Assembly: GCA_029865845.1 (NCBI GenBank)
Contig: JARXAM010000056.1
Span: forward strand, 1 to 39,757
Reading direction: 5' to 3'
DNA length: 39,757 bases
Origin: Rhodoferax sp.
GTDB lineage: Bacteria; Pseudomonadota; Gammaproteobacteria; Burkholderiales; Burkholderiaceae_C
Shown here in pieces: positions 18,282-27,765 of this stretch. The notes beneath the pieces were generated by a model, which saw only the letters and a list, made by a program, of their open reading frames with translations, had not been told where the DNA came from and did no database searches. Every line of letters starts with the position of its first letter. The first letter of the stretch is position 1. The translations under genes were made by a program, and so were the position numbers.

Positions 18282-19439
18282 ATGATTTCTCGTTTCAAAA
18301 AACTCGTCCTCGGGTGCTCTATGACGACGGCATTGGCGCTGTTGACTGGTGCAGCGTTGGCTGCAGACCCGATCAAGGTCGGCTCAGTCCTGTCCATCAC
18401 CGGCCCTGCCGGTTACCTGGGTGACCCCGAACTCAAAACCTTGCAGATGATGGTGGAAGACATCAACAAAAAAGGCGGCGTGCTGGGCCGCCCCCTGGAG
18501 CTGGTGCACTACGACGATGGCAGCGATGCCAGCAAAGCGAATGGCTTTGGCAAACGGCTGATTGACGACGACAAGGTCGACATCATCGTGGGGGGCACGA
18601 CTACTGGCGCCACCATGTCCATGGTGCCGCTGGTCGAGAAAGCCGGTGTGCCATTCATTTCACTGGCCGGTGCCGTGGTAGTGATTGAGCCGGTGAAAAA
18701 GTTTGTTTTCAAGACGCCGCACACCGACCGCATGGCCGCGGAGAAAGTGTTTGACGACATGAAGAAGCGCGGAATTACCAAAGTAGCTTTGTTGTCCGAG
18801 ACCAGCGGCTTTGGCGCTTCAGGCAAAAAGGAGACCGAAGGCGTTGCCGGCAAGTACGGCATCACGTTGGTGGCCAACGAAACCTACGGTCCCAAAGACA
18901 CCGACATGGGCCCGCAGCTAACCAAAATTCGGAACACTGCCGGCGTAGAAGCAGTGTTTGTGTTCGGCCTAGGTCAGGGCCCGGCGCTGGTTACCAAGGG
19001 CTACAAGCAGCTCGGTATCACCCTGCCTCTGTACCACGCACATGGTGTTGCGTCTGACGACTTCATCAAGCTCGCCGGCCCTGCATCTGAAGGCGTGCGC
19101 CTGCCTACATCTGCCTTGCTGGCACCGGACAAGCTGGCCGCTAACGACCCGCAGCGCCCCGTAGCCGAGGGCTACACCAAGGCATTCAAAGCCAAGTACA
19201 AGACAGACGTTTCTGCGTTTGGCGGCTATGCCTATGACGCTCTGGCCCTGGCAGTCGATGCCATCAAGCGCGCCGGTTCGACCGACAAGGCCAAGGTACG
19301 TGACGCCATCGAAGCCACCAAAGGCTTTGTAGGTACCGGTGGCGTATTCAATATGTCTGCCACCGACCACATGGGGCTGGACCTGTCGGCCTTTCGCATA
19401 TTTGAAATCAAGAACGGCGACTGGATTCTGTCCAAGTAA
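18282..19439 (+). CDS. Periplasmic ABC substrate-binding protein (Leu/Ile/Val-binding type)
   Basis: A 385-residue type-I periplasmic binding protein (Peripla_BP_6). The N-terminus has a signal peptide with charged start and hydrophobic core ending ALAADPIKVG. Then come SVLSITGPAGYLGDPELKTLQMMVEDINKKGGVLGRPLELV and the hinge and pocket region IIVGGTTTGATMSMVPLVEKAGVPFISLAG. It is the missing capture component for LivHMGF, though placed about 7 kb downstream between paaJ and a hydratase. AAGGAG lies ahead of the ATG. Its presence in the catabolic run argues for an aromatic-acid ligand (inference). Confidence 0.93.
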   Translation: MISRFKKLVLGCSMTTALALLTGAALAADPIKVGSVLSITGPAGYLGDPELKTLQMMVEDINKKGGVLGRPLELVHYDDGSDASKANGFGKRLIDDDKVDIIVGGTTTGATMSMVPLVEKAGVPFISLAGAVVVIEPVKKFVFKTPHTDRMAAEKVFDDMKKRGITKVALLSETSGFGASGKKETEGVAGKYGITLVANETYGPKDTDMGPQLTKIRNTAGVEAVFVFGLGQGPALVTKGYKQLGITLPLYHAHGVASDDFIKLAGPASEGVRLPTSALLAPDKLAANDPQRPVAEGYTKAFKAKYKTDVSAFGGYAYDALALAVDAIKRAGSTDKAKVRDAIEATKGFVGTGGVFNMSATDHMGLDLSAFRIFEIKNGDWILSK

Positions 19440-19465
19440 ACCCCGCATCAATTCAGCCTTGCACT

Positions 19466-20251
19466 ATGTTTGAAACCCTCACGATTGAACATTCTGGCCC
19501 GGTTGCCACAATCTGGATGACTAGGCCCGATGTCTTCAACGCTTTCAACGAGCAACTTATTAACGAGCTTACCGCCGCCTATGCCTTGCTTGAACAGGAC
19601 AACAGCGTACGAGTGGTGGTGCTTGGTGGACGCGGACCGCATTTCTCGGCTGGTGCTGACCTGAACTGGATGCGTCGAGCTGCCAACGCCAGTGAGCAAG
19701 ATAACTTGGAGGACGCTCGCTGCTTTGCCCGCATGCTGCACACGCTCTCAACCTTGTCTAAGCCCACCATTGCTAGGGTGCAAGGAGCGGCATTAGGGGG
19801 GGGCACCGGACTGACTGCTGCTTGCGATATGGCCGTGGCCAGTGCGGATGCGGTGTTCAGTACTTCCGAAGTGAAGTTCGGCATTATCCCGGCCGTCATC
19901 AGTCCCTACGTGCTGCGGGCTATCGGGCCACGTCAGGCGCTGCGCTATTTCCAGTCGGCTGAGCGTATCAGCGTCGAGAAGGCTCTAGCCATAGGCTTGG
20001 TGCATGAAGTCGCGCCGTTAGAGCAGCTGGATGTGGCGGTTGCTGCACTTGTGAAGTCTTTGCTTGCTGGTGGCCCGTTGGCACAAAAGGCCGCCAAGGA
20101 TTTGATTTCAGCCGTGCATGGCAAAGCACTAAATGAGCTGACGTTAGAAGACACATCACAGCGCATTGCGCGTCAGCGCCGAACTGATGAAGCACGCGAA
20201 GGCGTGTCGGCATTTCTCGACAAGCGGTCCCCCGCTTGGATGACCCCTTAA
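19466..20251 (+). CDS. Enoyl-CoA hydratase/isomerase family protein, PaaF candidate
   Basis: A 261-residue crotonase-family protein. Oxyanion-hole segments are PHFSAGADLNWM and VQGAALGGGTGLTAACDMAVAS, and the catalytic region is STSEVKFGIIPAVISPYVLRAIG. The cluster otherwise lacks paaF (2,3-dehydroadipyl-CoA hydratase), so this is the natural candidate. However, GADLNWMRR and the ISPYV stretch resemble methylglutaconyl-CoA hydratases of leucine catabolism, so it might be a recruited enzyme. Starts 26 nt after the binding protein. Role assigned by context. Confidence 0.75.
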   Translation: MFETLTIEHSGPVATIWMTRPDVFNAFNEQLINELTAAYALLEQDNSVRVVVLGGRGPHFSAGADLNWMRRAANASEQDNLEDARCFARMLHTLSTLSKPTIARVQGAALGGGTGLTAACDMAVASADAVFSTSEVKFGIIPAVISPYVLRAIGPRQALRYFQSAERISVEKALAIGLVHEVAPLEQLDVAVAALVKSLLAGGPLAQKAAKDLISAVHGKALNELTLEDTSQRIARQRRTDEAREGVSAFLDKRSPAWMTP

Positions 20252-20282
20252 ACCACTGATAACCCCCAAGGAGTGAGTGCAG

Positions 20283-21296
20283 ATGTACACCCAATCATTT
20301 AACGTGCAAGAAAAACCAGGCCAGAGGCCTGCAAGCCTGCCGGTCTCGCTGGAGAACGTCGAATCGCAAAAGCGCTTTGACAATCGGATTGATGCCGACG
20401 GCAAAATTGAGCCACAAGACTGGATGCCTGAGGCCTATCGCAAAACGCTATTGCGTCAGATCAGCCAGCATGCGCACAGCGAGATCGTCGGTATGCTGCC
20501 TGAGGGCAATTGGATTAGCCGCGCTCCCAGCCTTAAGCGCAAGGCCATCCTGATTGCCAAGGTGCAAGACGAGGCCGGTCACGGCCTGTACCTTTACAGC
20601 GCTGCCGAAACACTGGGTCAGGGTCGTGACCAGATGTTGGCTGACCTGCACAGCGGTAAAGCCAAGTACAGCTCCATCTTCAACTACCCCACGCTCAGCT
20701 GGGCAGATGTCGGCGTGGTCGGCTGGCTGGTGGATGGCGCGGCAATCATGAACCAGATACCGCTTTGTCGCTGCTCCTATGGACCGTATGCGCGGGCCAT
20801 GATTCGGGTCTGCAAAGAAGAGTCATTCCACCAGCGTCAAGGCTATGAGGCCTTGCTGGTAATGATGCAAGGAACGGCCGAACAGAAGGCCATGGTCCAG
20901 GACGCCGTGAACCGCTTTTGGTGGAAGTGCTTGGCTATGTTCGGACCTCCGGATGCCAACAGTCCGCACAGCGAGCAGGCCATGCGTTGGGGTATCAAGC
21001 GCGTTAGTAACGATGACCTGCGCCAGAAGTTCATTGACGCTACGGTTCCACAAGCTCGAGTGCTGGGCGTGACCCTGCCCGACCCTGATCTGAAGTGGAA
21101 CGAAGAGCGCCAGCACTACGACTATGGCCAGATTGACTGGGATGAATTCTGGAATACGGTAAACGGCAACGGCCCTTGCAACAAGGAGCGTCTAGCCACG
21201 CGAGTGAAAGCCCACCACGACGGCCAATGGGTGCGCGATGCCGCCTTGGCCTATGCCCAAAAACACAAGTCCATAACGCACAAGGAAGCAGCATGA
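20283..21296 (+). CDS. paaA: PaaA, catalytic subunit of phenylacetyl-CoA 1,2-epoxidase
   Basis: A 337-residue di-iron oxygenase subunit that inserts an oxygen atom into the aromatic ring of phenylacetyl-CoA. Iron-ligand regions are visible: [17 protein letters not shown] and [15 protein letters not shown], both of the E-x2-H type. Conserved [14 protein letters not shown] follows. AAGGAG (20268-20273) is 9 nt from the ATG at 20283, which therefore is preferred over the GTG at 20277. Stop overlaps the paaB start (ATGA). Confidence 0.96.
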   Translation: MYTQSFNVQEKPGQRPASLPVSLENVESQKRFDNRIDADGKIEPQDWMPEAYRKTLLRQISQHAHSEIVGMLPEGNWISRAPSLKRKAILIAKVQDEAGHGLYLYSAAETLGQGRDQMLADLHSGKAKYSSIFNYPTLSWADVGVVGWLVDGAAIMNQIPLCRCSYGPYARAMIRVCKEESFHQRQGYEALLVMMQGTAEQKAMVQDAVNRFWWKCLAMFGPPDANSPHSEQAMRWGIKRVSNDDLRQKFIDATVPQARVLGVTLPDPDLKWNEERQHYDYGQIDWDEFWNTVNGNGPCNKERLATRVKAHHDGQWVRDAALAYAQKHKSITHKEAA

Positions 21297-21589
21297 GCAC
21301 CACAGCTTTGAAAGATTGGCCTCTCTGGGAAGTTTTCGTTCGTAGCAAACAGGGCCTGGAGCATAAGCACTGCGGCAGCTTGCACGCATCGGAAGCGCAA
21401 CACGCTTTGCAAATGGCGCGCGATGTCTACACCCGCCGCCAGGAAGGTGTGAGCATCTGGGTGGTGCCCTCAAAGTCCATCACTGCCAGTGCACCGGATG
21501 ACAAGGATTCGCTGTTCGAGCCAGCTGCCGACAAAATCTACCGGCATCCCACCTTTTACAACATTCCTGAAGAAGTGGGGCACATGTAA
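21293..21589 (+). CDS. paaB: PaaB, structural subunit of phenylacetyl-CoA epoxidase
   Basis: A 98-residue small subunit that bridges PaaAC heterodimers. Family features: [47 protein letters not shown] and the ending [16 protein letters not shown]. Length matches (about 95 aa). Its ATG overlaps the paaA stop, and its TAA shares a base with the paaC start. Confidence 0.96.
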   Translation: MSTTALKDWPLWEVFVRSKQGLEHKHCGSLHASEAQHALQMARDVYTRRQEGVSIWVVPSKSITASAPDDKDSLFEPAADKIYRHPTFYNIPEEVGHM

Positions 21590-22374
21590 TGGCAGCTTAT
21601 CAAGACTATCTGCTGCACCTAGCAGACAACGCCCTGATCTTGGGTCAGCGCAACGCCGAGTGGTGTGGCCACGGTCCTATCCTAGAGGAAGATCTGGCAC
21701 TCGCGAACAACAGTTTGGACCTTATCGGTCAGGCCCGTTTGCTTTATCAGCACGTGGCTGCGGTGCGCAATGACGGGAAAAGTAATGAAGACCTGCTGGC
21801 TTACTACCGCGATGTGCCAGAGTTCAAAAACTACACTTTGCTGGAGCTGCCGCACAGCACTGCGATCCTGCCAACATCACGTGGCGACCGCGACTATGCA
21901 GTCACCATAGCGCGTAATTTTTTGTACAGCGCCCTTATGGTGCAGGTCTGGGCCAAGTTGGCGGAGTCGACCGATAAGCAACTGGCCGCGATTGCCTCTA
22001 AGTCACTCAAAGAAGTGCAATATCACCTGCGCCACGCGCATGACTGGGTGCTACGCATGGGCGATGGAACGGACATATCCCATGTGCGTGTGCAGGCGGC
22101 GTTTGATTACTTGATGCCATTTACTCAGGAGTTTTGGACTCCCAGTGCCATGGAAGCAGTCGCCGTCAAGACTGGTGCCGGTGTTGATGTGACTGTGTTT
22201 AAGAGCGAGTGGGAAGCTATGGTCAGCGACACGCTGCAGGCTGCCACGCTGAAGGTTTCTCCCAGCACCGGCTTCATCACTACTGGTAAACACGGCGTGC
22301 ACTCCGAGCACCTGGGCTTTTTGCTGTCAGAGATGCAGAGCCTTGCACGAGCTCACCCTGAGGCCGTGTGGTAA
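21589..22374 (+). CDS. paaC: PaaC, structural subunit of phenylacetyl-CoA epoxidase
   Basis: A 261-residue ferritin-like subunit that pairs with PaaA but lacks a catalytic centre in characterised members. Shows LADNALILGQRNAEWCGHGPILEEDLALANNSLDLIGQARLLY, RDYAVTIARNFLYSALM, and the C-terminal GKHGVHSEHLGFLLSEMQ. Length typical (about 250 aa). Starts within TAATG of paaB. Confidence 0.95.
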   Translation: MAAYQDYLLHLADNALILGQRNAEWCGHGPILEEDLALANNSLDLIGQARLLYQHVAAVRNDGKSNEDLLAYYRDVPEFKNYTLLELPHSTAILPTSRGDRDYAVTIARNFLYSALMVQVWAKLAESTDKQLAAIASKSLKEVQYHLRHAHDWVLRMGDGTDISHVRVQAAFDYLMPFTQEFWTPSAMEAVAVKTGAGVDVTVFKSEWEAMVSDTLQAATLKVSPSTGFITTGKHGVHSEHLGFLLSEMQSLARAHPEAVW

Positions 22375-22379
22375 TTACC

Positions 22380-22988
22380 ATGTCTATGCAAGTCTCCTCC
22401 AGCGCTGTGCCTCTGCCACCTGGTGTGTTACCAAACGGTCCGTTGGCGCAAAGTAAAGAGACTGATGCGCACCACGCCATTTGGGAGTTGCTGGAGGCAG
22501 TGACCGACCCGGAAATCCCGGTGGTGAACCTACGCGAAATGGGCATTCTTCGTGCCGTGCGCCAAGGGCCGAATGGTTTGGAGGTGGTGATTACCCCCAC
22601 CTACAGTGGCTGTCCGGCCATGGGTCAGATGGAAGACGATGTGGCCAACGCGCTGTTGCAAGCCGGAGTGACCGCTCGTGTGGTCACTCAACTGGCACCT
22701 GCTTGGTCAACCGACTGGATGACACCCGAGGGTCGCGAGAAATTGCGCGCCTATGGTATTGCACCGCCCGTGAAAAGCGCCTGCGCTGCCGCCGCCGATA
22801 CCCAAGTGGTGGCGTTTGCCGCCCGCCGAGTTGCTGGTAAGGGTCTGGTGGAGCGGGAAACCGTGGCTTGCCCGCAATGTGGCTCCGATAACACCACCGA
22901 GATTTCGCACTTCGGCTCCACAGCCTGTAAGGCTCTGTACCGCTGCTTGAAATGCATGGAACCGTTTGATTACTTCAAACCTTATTAA
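22380..22988 (+). CDS. paaD: PaaD, iron-sulfur assembly protein for the epoxidase
   Basis: A 202-residue MIP18/SufT-like protein needed to mature the Fe-S or di-iron centres of the epoxidase. The DUF59 core reads AVTDPEIPVVNLREMGIL and TYSGCPAMGQM. The C-terminus is a zinc-ribbon-like module with CPQC and CLKC pairs, ending MEPFDYFKPY as in PaaD. About 30 residues longer at the N-terminus than usual; the ATG at 22386 is an alternative start. Begins 5 nt after paaC. Confidence 0.94.
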   Translation: MSMQVSSSAVPLPPGVLPNGPLAQSKETDAHHAIWELLEAVTDPEIPVVNLREMGILRAVRQGPNGLEVVITPTYSGCPAMGQMEDDVANALLQAGVTARVVTQLAPAWSTDWMTPEGREKLRAYGIAPPVKSACAAAADTQVVAFAARRVAGKGLVERETVACPQCGSDNTTEISHFGSTACKALYRCLKCMEPFDYFKPY

Positions 22989-23023
22989 TCCCCATCCGCT
23001 AACCCTATTCCTACCCGCACCCC

Positions 23024-24127
23024 ATGACTGCATCTTCCCGTTTTCACGATCTGCGCATTGCGCGGATCAGCCCTGAGGCGGCTGGCTCGGTCGCCATTGC
23101 CTTCAACGTACCCGACGATTTGTTGTCGCGCTTTGACTTCCAACCCGGCCAATACCTGACGCTGCGTAGCAAGATTAATGGTGCAGATGTGCGGCGCAGC
23201 TATTCAATTTGCTCTACCCACAGTCACCTCAAGCGATGTCATGAACTGGTGGTGGGCATTCGCCCGATGGAGGGGGGAGTCTTTTCCAATTGGGCCGCCA
23301 ACACCCTGAAGGCTGGCGATACTTTGTCAGTGATGCCACCCGAAGGCCGCTTCGTCTCAAAGCGTCCGCGTGCCCTACACCGGGTAGCCTTTGCCGCTGG
23401 CTCTGGCATCACTCCTATTCTGTCCATCATGGCCAGCACCCTTGAAGACCAGCCGGAGTCTAAATTCACGTTGGTCTACGGTAACCGCAGCATGAACTCG
23501 GTGATGTTCAACGAGGCACTGCAAGACCTGAAAGACCGCTTCGCTGACCGACTGACTTTGATCCATGTTCTCTCGCGCCAAGCGCAAGAAGTGGATCTGC
23601 TGCAAGGGCGCATCGACGCCGACAAGGTGCAGAGCATTATCGACACCTTGCTTCCAGTGGCCAGTATGGACGAAGTGTTTATCTGCGGCCCCGAACTGAT
23701 GATCGAAGTGACGGAAAAGGCCTTGCTGGCGGCCGGTGTTCCGGCCAAACAAATTCATACTGAGCGCTTTACCTCACCTGTCTTGGAAACGCTCACCCCT
23801 CAGGCGCGCCAGGCGGCTGTCGCCAAGCTCAATCTTCCTACTGGTGGTCAAGTTGCACTAACAGTTGTGCTGGACGGTAAGGCGCACGCCCTTCACATGA
23901 ACCCCGATGAACACGTGCTGGACGTAGCCATGGCTGCCGGCCTAGACCTACCATTTTCATGCAAGGGCGGCGTTTGCGCCACCTGCCGCTGCAAGGTGAT
24001 GACTGGAAGCGTGGCCATGGACAAAAACTATGGTCTGGAAGCTTGGGAAACCGAAAAGGGCTTTGTGCTGAGTTGCCAGTCGCGTCCCACATCTGAAGCC
24101 GTGACCATCAGTTTCGACGAACGCTAA
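23024..24127 (+). CDS. paaE: PaaE, reductase of phenylacetyl-CoA epoxidase
   Basis: A 367-residue NADPH:acceptor reductase delivering electrons to PaaA. Domains in order: FAD-binding barrel with RRSYSICS (about residues 1-105), NAD(P)-binding domain with FAAGSGITPILSI and VFICGPELMI, and a plant-type 2Fe-2S domain with C-x4-C-x2-C in CKGGVCATCRCKVMTG and the fourth Cys in LSCQSRP. Length matches E. coli PaaE (356 aa). Last epoxidase gene, 22 nt before paaZ. Confidence 0.96.
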   Translation: MTASSRFHDLRIARISPEAAGSVAIAFNVPDDLLSRFDFQPGQYLTLRSKINGADVRRSYSICSTHSHLKRCHELVVGIRPMEGGVFSNWAANTLKAGDTLSVMPPEGRFVSKRPRALHRVAFAAGSGITPILSIMASTLEDQPESKFTLVYGNRSMNSVMFNEALQDLKDRFADRLTLIHVLSRQAQEVDLLQGRIDADKVQSIIDTLLPVASMDEVFICGPELMIEVTEKALLAAGVPAKQIHTERFTSPVLETLTPQARQAAVAKLNLPTGGQVALTVVLDGKAHALHMNPDEHVLDVAMAAGLDLPFSCKGGVCATCRCKVMTGSVAMDKNYGLEAWETEKGFVLSCQSRPTSEAVTISFDER

Positions 24128-24149
24128 GCCTTCATTCTGAATACACATC

Positions 24150-26189
24150 ATGACCCAAATTCTTCAAAGCTACATTGGCGGTCGCTGGCAGGGCATGCAA
24201 GCTTCAGGCGCCTTGCGCAGTGCAGTTAATGGCGTCACCGTGGCTCACACCCACGCCGACGCACTCGACTTTGGCGAGGCCGTGGAGTACGCCCGCCGCA
24301 AGGGCCTGCCTGCCCTGATGACCATGGATTTCCAGGAGCGCGCCCAGCGCCTCAAGGCGCTTGGCAAGTATCTGCTAGAGCACAAAGAACAGCTGTACGC
24401 CATTTCTGCCCACACTGGCGCCACCAAGTTGGACAGCTGGATTGATATCGACGGTGGCGCTGGGACCCTGTTTGCCTATGCATCCATTGGAAGCAATGAG
24501 TTACCGTCCGGCAATTTGGTGCACGAAGGTCCCGCGTTTACCCTCGGTAAAAAAGGCGGCTTTTCAGGCACCCACGTTCTTGTACCCCGTGGCGGACTGG
24601 CTGTGCACATCAATGCCTTCAACTTCCCGGTTTGGGGTCTCTTGGAAAAGTTCGCGCCCAGCTTTTTGGCAGGCATGCCGTGTATCGGAAAACCAGCCAG
24701 CGCCACCAGCTATTTGACCGAAGCCGCCATGCGCTTGATTGTGCAATCTGGCATCCTGCCGGAGGGCAGCCTACAACTAGTCATTGGCGGTACGGGTGAT
24801 TTGCTGGACCGTTTGAATGGTGGTGATGTGGTCACCTTTACCGGCTCAGCCGATACCGCTTCGCGCCTTCGGGTGCATCCGAATCTGGTCGCGAACTCGG
24901 TCCCCTTCAACGCCGAGGCTGACTCGCTCAACTGCGCCATACTCGGACCGGACGTTACGCCCGATGATGAAGAGTTCGATCTGTTTGTGAAGGAAGTGGC
25001 GCGCGAAATGACGGTCAAGGCCGGTCAGAAGTGCACAGCGATTCGGCGTGCCATCGTGCCCGCAAATCTGCTGGATGCTGTGTGCGAGCAATTGATCGTA
25101 CGTTTGGCCAAGACTACGGTGGGAGATCCGGCTGATGAGCGCGTACGCATGGGCCCATTGGCCTCGCATGCGCAGCAGGCTGATGTTGCCGAGCGTATTG
25201 CGCTCTTACGCCAGGATGCGGAGCTGGTGTACTCCGGTAAGGAGGACTGGATTGGTGAAAACATTGCCCAAGGGGCCTTCTGCGCACCCACGCTACTCTC
25301 CTGCCGGAAACCCATGGACGTGGACTCCGTGCATACGGTTGAAGCATTCGGTCCTGTCAGTACCGTTATGGCCTACGACGATTTGGATGAAGCGTTGACC
25401 TTGGCCGCACGCGGTCAGGGCAGCCTAGTCGCCACGCTTGTAACGCACGACAGCGCAGTGGCTGCTAAAGCAATTCCATCCATGGCTGCTTGGCACGGCC
25501 GCCTACATATTCTTGACCGCGAATCAGCAATCGAATCCACCGGCCACGGAGCACCTTTACCAACTCTCAAACATGGCGGCCCGGGCCGCGCGGGTGGTGG
25601 TGAAGAGTTGGGTGGTCTTCGTGCCGTGAAGCATTACCTGCAACGCTCCGCCTTACAAGGTTCGCCCAACATGCTGGCAGCCATCACCGGCGAGCATGTG
25701 CGCGGTGCCAAAGTCACTGACACCGTAGTGCACCCGTTTAGAAGCTACTTTGAAGATTTAAAGATCGGCGACTCACTGCTGACGCACCGCCGCACCGTGA
25801 GCGAGGCTGATGTTGTGGCCTTTGGTGGTATTTCGGGTGACTACTTTTACATGCACTTTGATGAGGTTGCTGCTAAGGATTCGCCGTTCGGTAAGCGTAT
25901 TGCGCATGGTTACTTTGTACTCTCTGCCGCCGCCGGCTTGTTTGTTTCGCCAGCTCCCGGACCGGTGCTGGCCAACTACGGTCTGGATACGCTGCGCTTT
26001 GTCAAACCGGTAGGCATTGGTGACACCATCCAAGCGCGCCTAACAGCCAAGCGCAAGATCGACCGCAACAAGATAGACGCTAAGGGCGTGGGGCAGGGCG
26101 TCGTCGCGTGGGATGTGGAAGTGACGAATCAACTCGGAGAGTTGGTCGCCAGCTACGACATTCTTACGCTGGTGGCCAAGCGCAAATAG
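24150..26189 (+). CDS. paaZ: PaaZ, bifunctional oxepin-CoA hydrolase / semialdehyde dehydrogenase
   Basis: A 679-residue fusion enzyme that opens the oxepin ring and oxidises the resulting aldehyde. The N-terminal aldehyde dehydrogenase (about 1-520) has catalytic Glu256 in FNAEADSLN and Cys295 in KAGQKCTAIRR, the same numbers as in E. coli PaaZ. The C-terminal MaoC-like hydratase (about 535-679) has the catalytic pair D564 and H569 in SGDYFYMHFD. Both active sites look intact. Lies between paaE and paaY. Confidence 0.96.
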   Translation: MTQILQSYIGGRWQGMQASGALRSAVNGVTVAHTHADALDFGEAVEYARRKGLPALMTMDFQERAQRLKALGKYLLEHKEQLYAISAHTGATKLDSWIDIDGGAGTLFAYASIGSNELPSGNLVHEGPAFTLGKKGGFSGTHVLVPRGGLAVHINAFNFPVWGLLEKFAPSFLAGMPCIGKPASATSYLTEAAMRLIVQSGILPEGSLQLVIGGTGDLLDRLNGGDVVTFTGSADTASRLRVHPNLVANSVPFNAEADSLNCAILGPDVTPDDEEFDLFVKEVAREMTVKAGQKCTAIRRAIVPANLLDAVCEQLIVRLAKTTVGDPADERVRMGPLASHAQQADVAERIALLRQDAELVYSGKEDWIGENIAQGAFCAPTLLSCRKPMDVDSVHTVEAFGPVSTVMAYDDLDEALTLAARGQGSLVATLVTHDSAVAAKAIPSMAAWHGRLHILDRESAIESTGHGAPLPTLKHGGPGRAGGGEELGGLRAVKHYLQRSALQGSPNMLAAITGEHVRGAKVTDTVVHPFRSYFEDLKIGDSLLTHRRTVSEADVVAFGGISGDYFYMHFDEVAAKDSPFGKRIAHGYFVLSAAAGLFVSPAPGPVLANYGLDTLRFVKPVGIGDTIQARLTAKRKIDRNKIDAKGVGQGVVAWDVEVTNQLGELVASYDILTLVAKRK

Positions 26190-26196
26190 GAACTAA

Positions 26197-26799
26197 ATGC
26201 CTTGCTATTCGATTGAAGGGGTGATACCCGTGGTGCACCCCAGCGCCTACGTACATCCGACAGCCGTGCTGATCGGTGACGTGCATATCGGCCCGAACTG
26301 CTACGTAGGACCCAACGCCAGTTTGCGCGGTGACTTCGGTCGCATCGTGCTGCTGGCCGGAGCAAATTTGCAGGACAACTGTGTCATGCATGGATTCCCG
26401 CAGCAGGACACTTTGGTCGAGGAAAATGGCCACATCGGTCACGGCGCCGTACTACATAGCTGCACGGTGCGCCGCGATGCTTTGGTGGGTATGAACGCGG
26501 TGGTGATGGACGAAGCTGAGGTAGGACCACGAGCCATAGTGGCCGCATGTGCATTCGTTCCTGCGGGTATGCGGGTGGCTGAGCAGACATTGGTAGCTGG
26601 TGTACCAGCTAGAGCGATACGCCAACTAACCGAAGAGGAAGTCCAATGGAAGCTTGCTGGTACTGAGACCTACCAAGACTTGACCCGGCGTTGCCTAGCC
26701 TCGCTCAAGAAAGTAGATCCGCTCGAAGAGGTTGAGGATAATCGTCCCTCAGTGCTTGCGCCACCGGTAAGGCCGCTTATTGCCATCAAGCGCGGTTGA
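26197..26799 (+). CDS. paaY: PaaY, hexapeptide-repeat thioesterase/carbonic-anhydrase-like protein
   Basis: A 200-residue left-handed beta-helix protein of the gamma-carbonic-anhydrase-like family. Hexapeptide repeats run from [35 protein letters not shown] to [17 protein letters not shown]. Metal-ligand histidines sit in DNCVMHGFP and in [12 protein letters not shown]. PaaY acts as a thioesterase on a dead-end CoA adduct in studied bacteria. Starts 7 nt after paaZ. Confidence 0.92.
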   Translation: MPCYSIEGVIPVVHPSAYVHPTAVLIGDVHIGPNCYVGPNASLRGDFGRIVLLAGANLQDNCVMHGFPQQDTLVEENGHIGHGAVLHSCTVRRDALVGMNAVVMDEAEVGPRAIVAACAFVPAGMRVAEQTLVAGVPARAIRQLTEEEVQWKLAGTETYQDLTRRCLASLKKVDPLEEVEDNRPSVLAPPVRPLIAIKRG

Positions 26800-26823
26800 T
26801 CTTTTTATGGGGAGTAAACGTTG

Positions 26824-27765
26824 ATGACATTCACAGCCGCGATGCCGACGGCCTCGTCGAATGAAAACTTCTTGCTTGATGCTTGGAATGTTCAGCTTGG
26901 TTCGGTATGTGGTGCATTCCGTACAGTGGCTGCCACCGAGCAAATTACTGGAAGCATCTCGACGCGCTCATTCATGGGGATGGAGATTGTCAACGTCAAT
27001 GTGAGTCCTTCACACATTATTCGAAGTCAAAAAGACGTTCGAAGTGATGGAGCAGAGTACTATTTTTTGATCGGGCAGATCGCAGGACAAGCTCACATTC
27101 AGCATAGTGGTCGGAGTGTGCTTTTGGCCGCAGGTGATATGGTCCTGGTGGATTCGTCACAAGAGTCCAAGTTCATTTACGCTGATAGCGAGTCGAAATC
27201 TATTTCAAATCAACTATCCGTGCATGTTCCTCGAACATTCTTGGAGGGTAAATTGTCACAGCATCAGTTCGGTGAACGAATTGAAGCTAATTCTGATTTA
27301 GCGCATTGTGTTTGGGTTCAGCTTACGGCCATAGAGGAGGTGATCAGCCTATTGAGCGATTCGCGAATGTATTCAGACGCATTTCGTGAGTTGTTTCTGA
27401 AAGCGTTTACCTACATGTTCTACACAGATCGGCATCAAGATCGTTTTGTGAAAATCATGTCGAACTTATTGAAGGAAGCGGGTGCACAGGCGAGTGGTGT
27501 AGATTTTCTTGCGAATATGAGCGCAAGTTCTAGACGCACGCTTTTCCGCATTTTTGAAAAACGCGATACATCGATAGGTGAGATGCTGAAATACATTCGC
27601 CTATTGCGATTTCTCAAACTCTGTAAAAATCACGCCCAGAGTCCAGTTCGCCCGACTGTTAGTTCACTGATTTATCAAGCTGGATTCAGTGATGTTTCCA
27701 ACTTCAATCATTTGTTCAAGGCCAACTTTGGTATTACTCCGCGCGAGCTAATTACCAAGCATTGA
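26824..27765 (+). CDS. feaR: FeaR-like AraC-family activator
   Basis: A 313-residue AraC-family regulator. The N-terminal AraC-binding-like domain includes EYYFLIGQIAGQAHIQHSGRSVLLAAGDMVLVDS; the C-terminal double helix-turn-helix includes SSRRTLFRIFEKRDTSIGEMLKYIRLLR and SSLIYQAGFSDVSNFNHLFKANFGITPREL. Length and layout match E. coli FeaR (301 aa), activator of tynA and feaB, and genes like both lie 4-6 kb downstream. GGGGAG (26809-26814) is 9 nt from the ATG at 26824. Only 24 nt separate it from paaY, so it is probably transcribed with the paa run. Its base composition looks more A+T-rich than its upstream neighbours. Confidence 0.8.
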   Translation: MTFTAAMPTASSNENFLLDAWNVQLGSVCGAFRTVAATEQITGSISTRSFMGMEIVNVNVSPSHIIRSQKDVRSDGAEYYFLIGQIAGQAHIQHSGRSVLLAAGDMVLVDSSQESKFIYADSESKSISNQLSVHVPRTFLEGKLSQHQFGERIEANSDLAHCVWVQLTAIEEVISLLSDSRMYSDAFRELFLKAFTYMFYTDRHQDRFVKIMSNLLKEAGAQASGVDFLANMSASSRRTLFRIFEKRDTSIGEMLKYIRLLRFLKLCKNHAQSPVRPTVSSLIYQAGFSDVSNFNHLFKANFGITPRELITKH

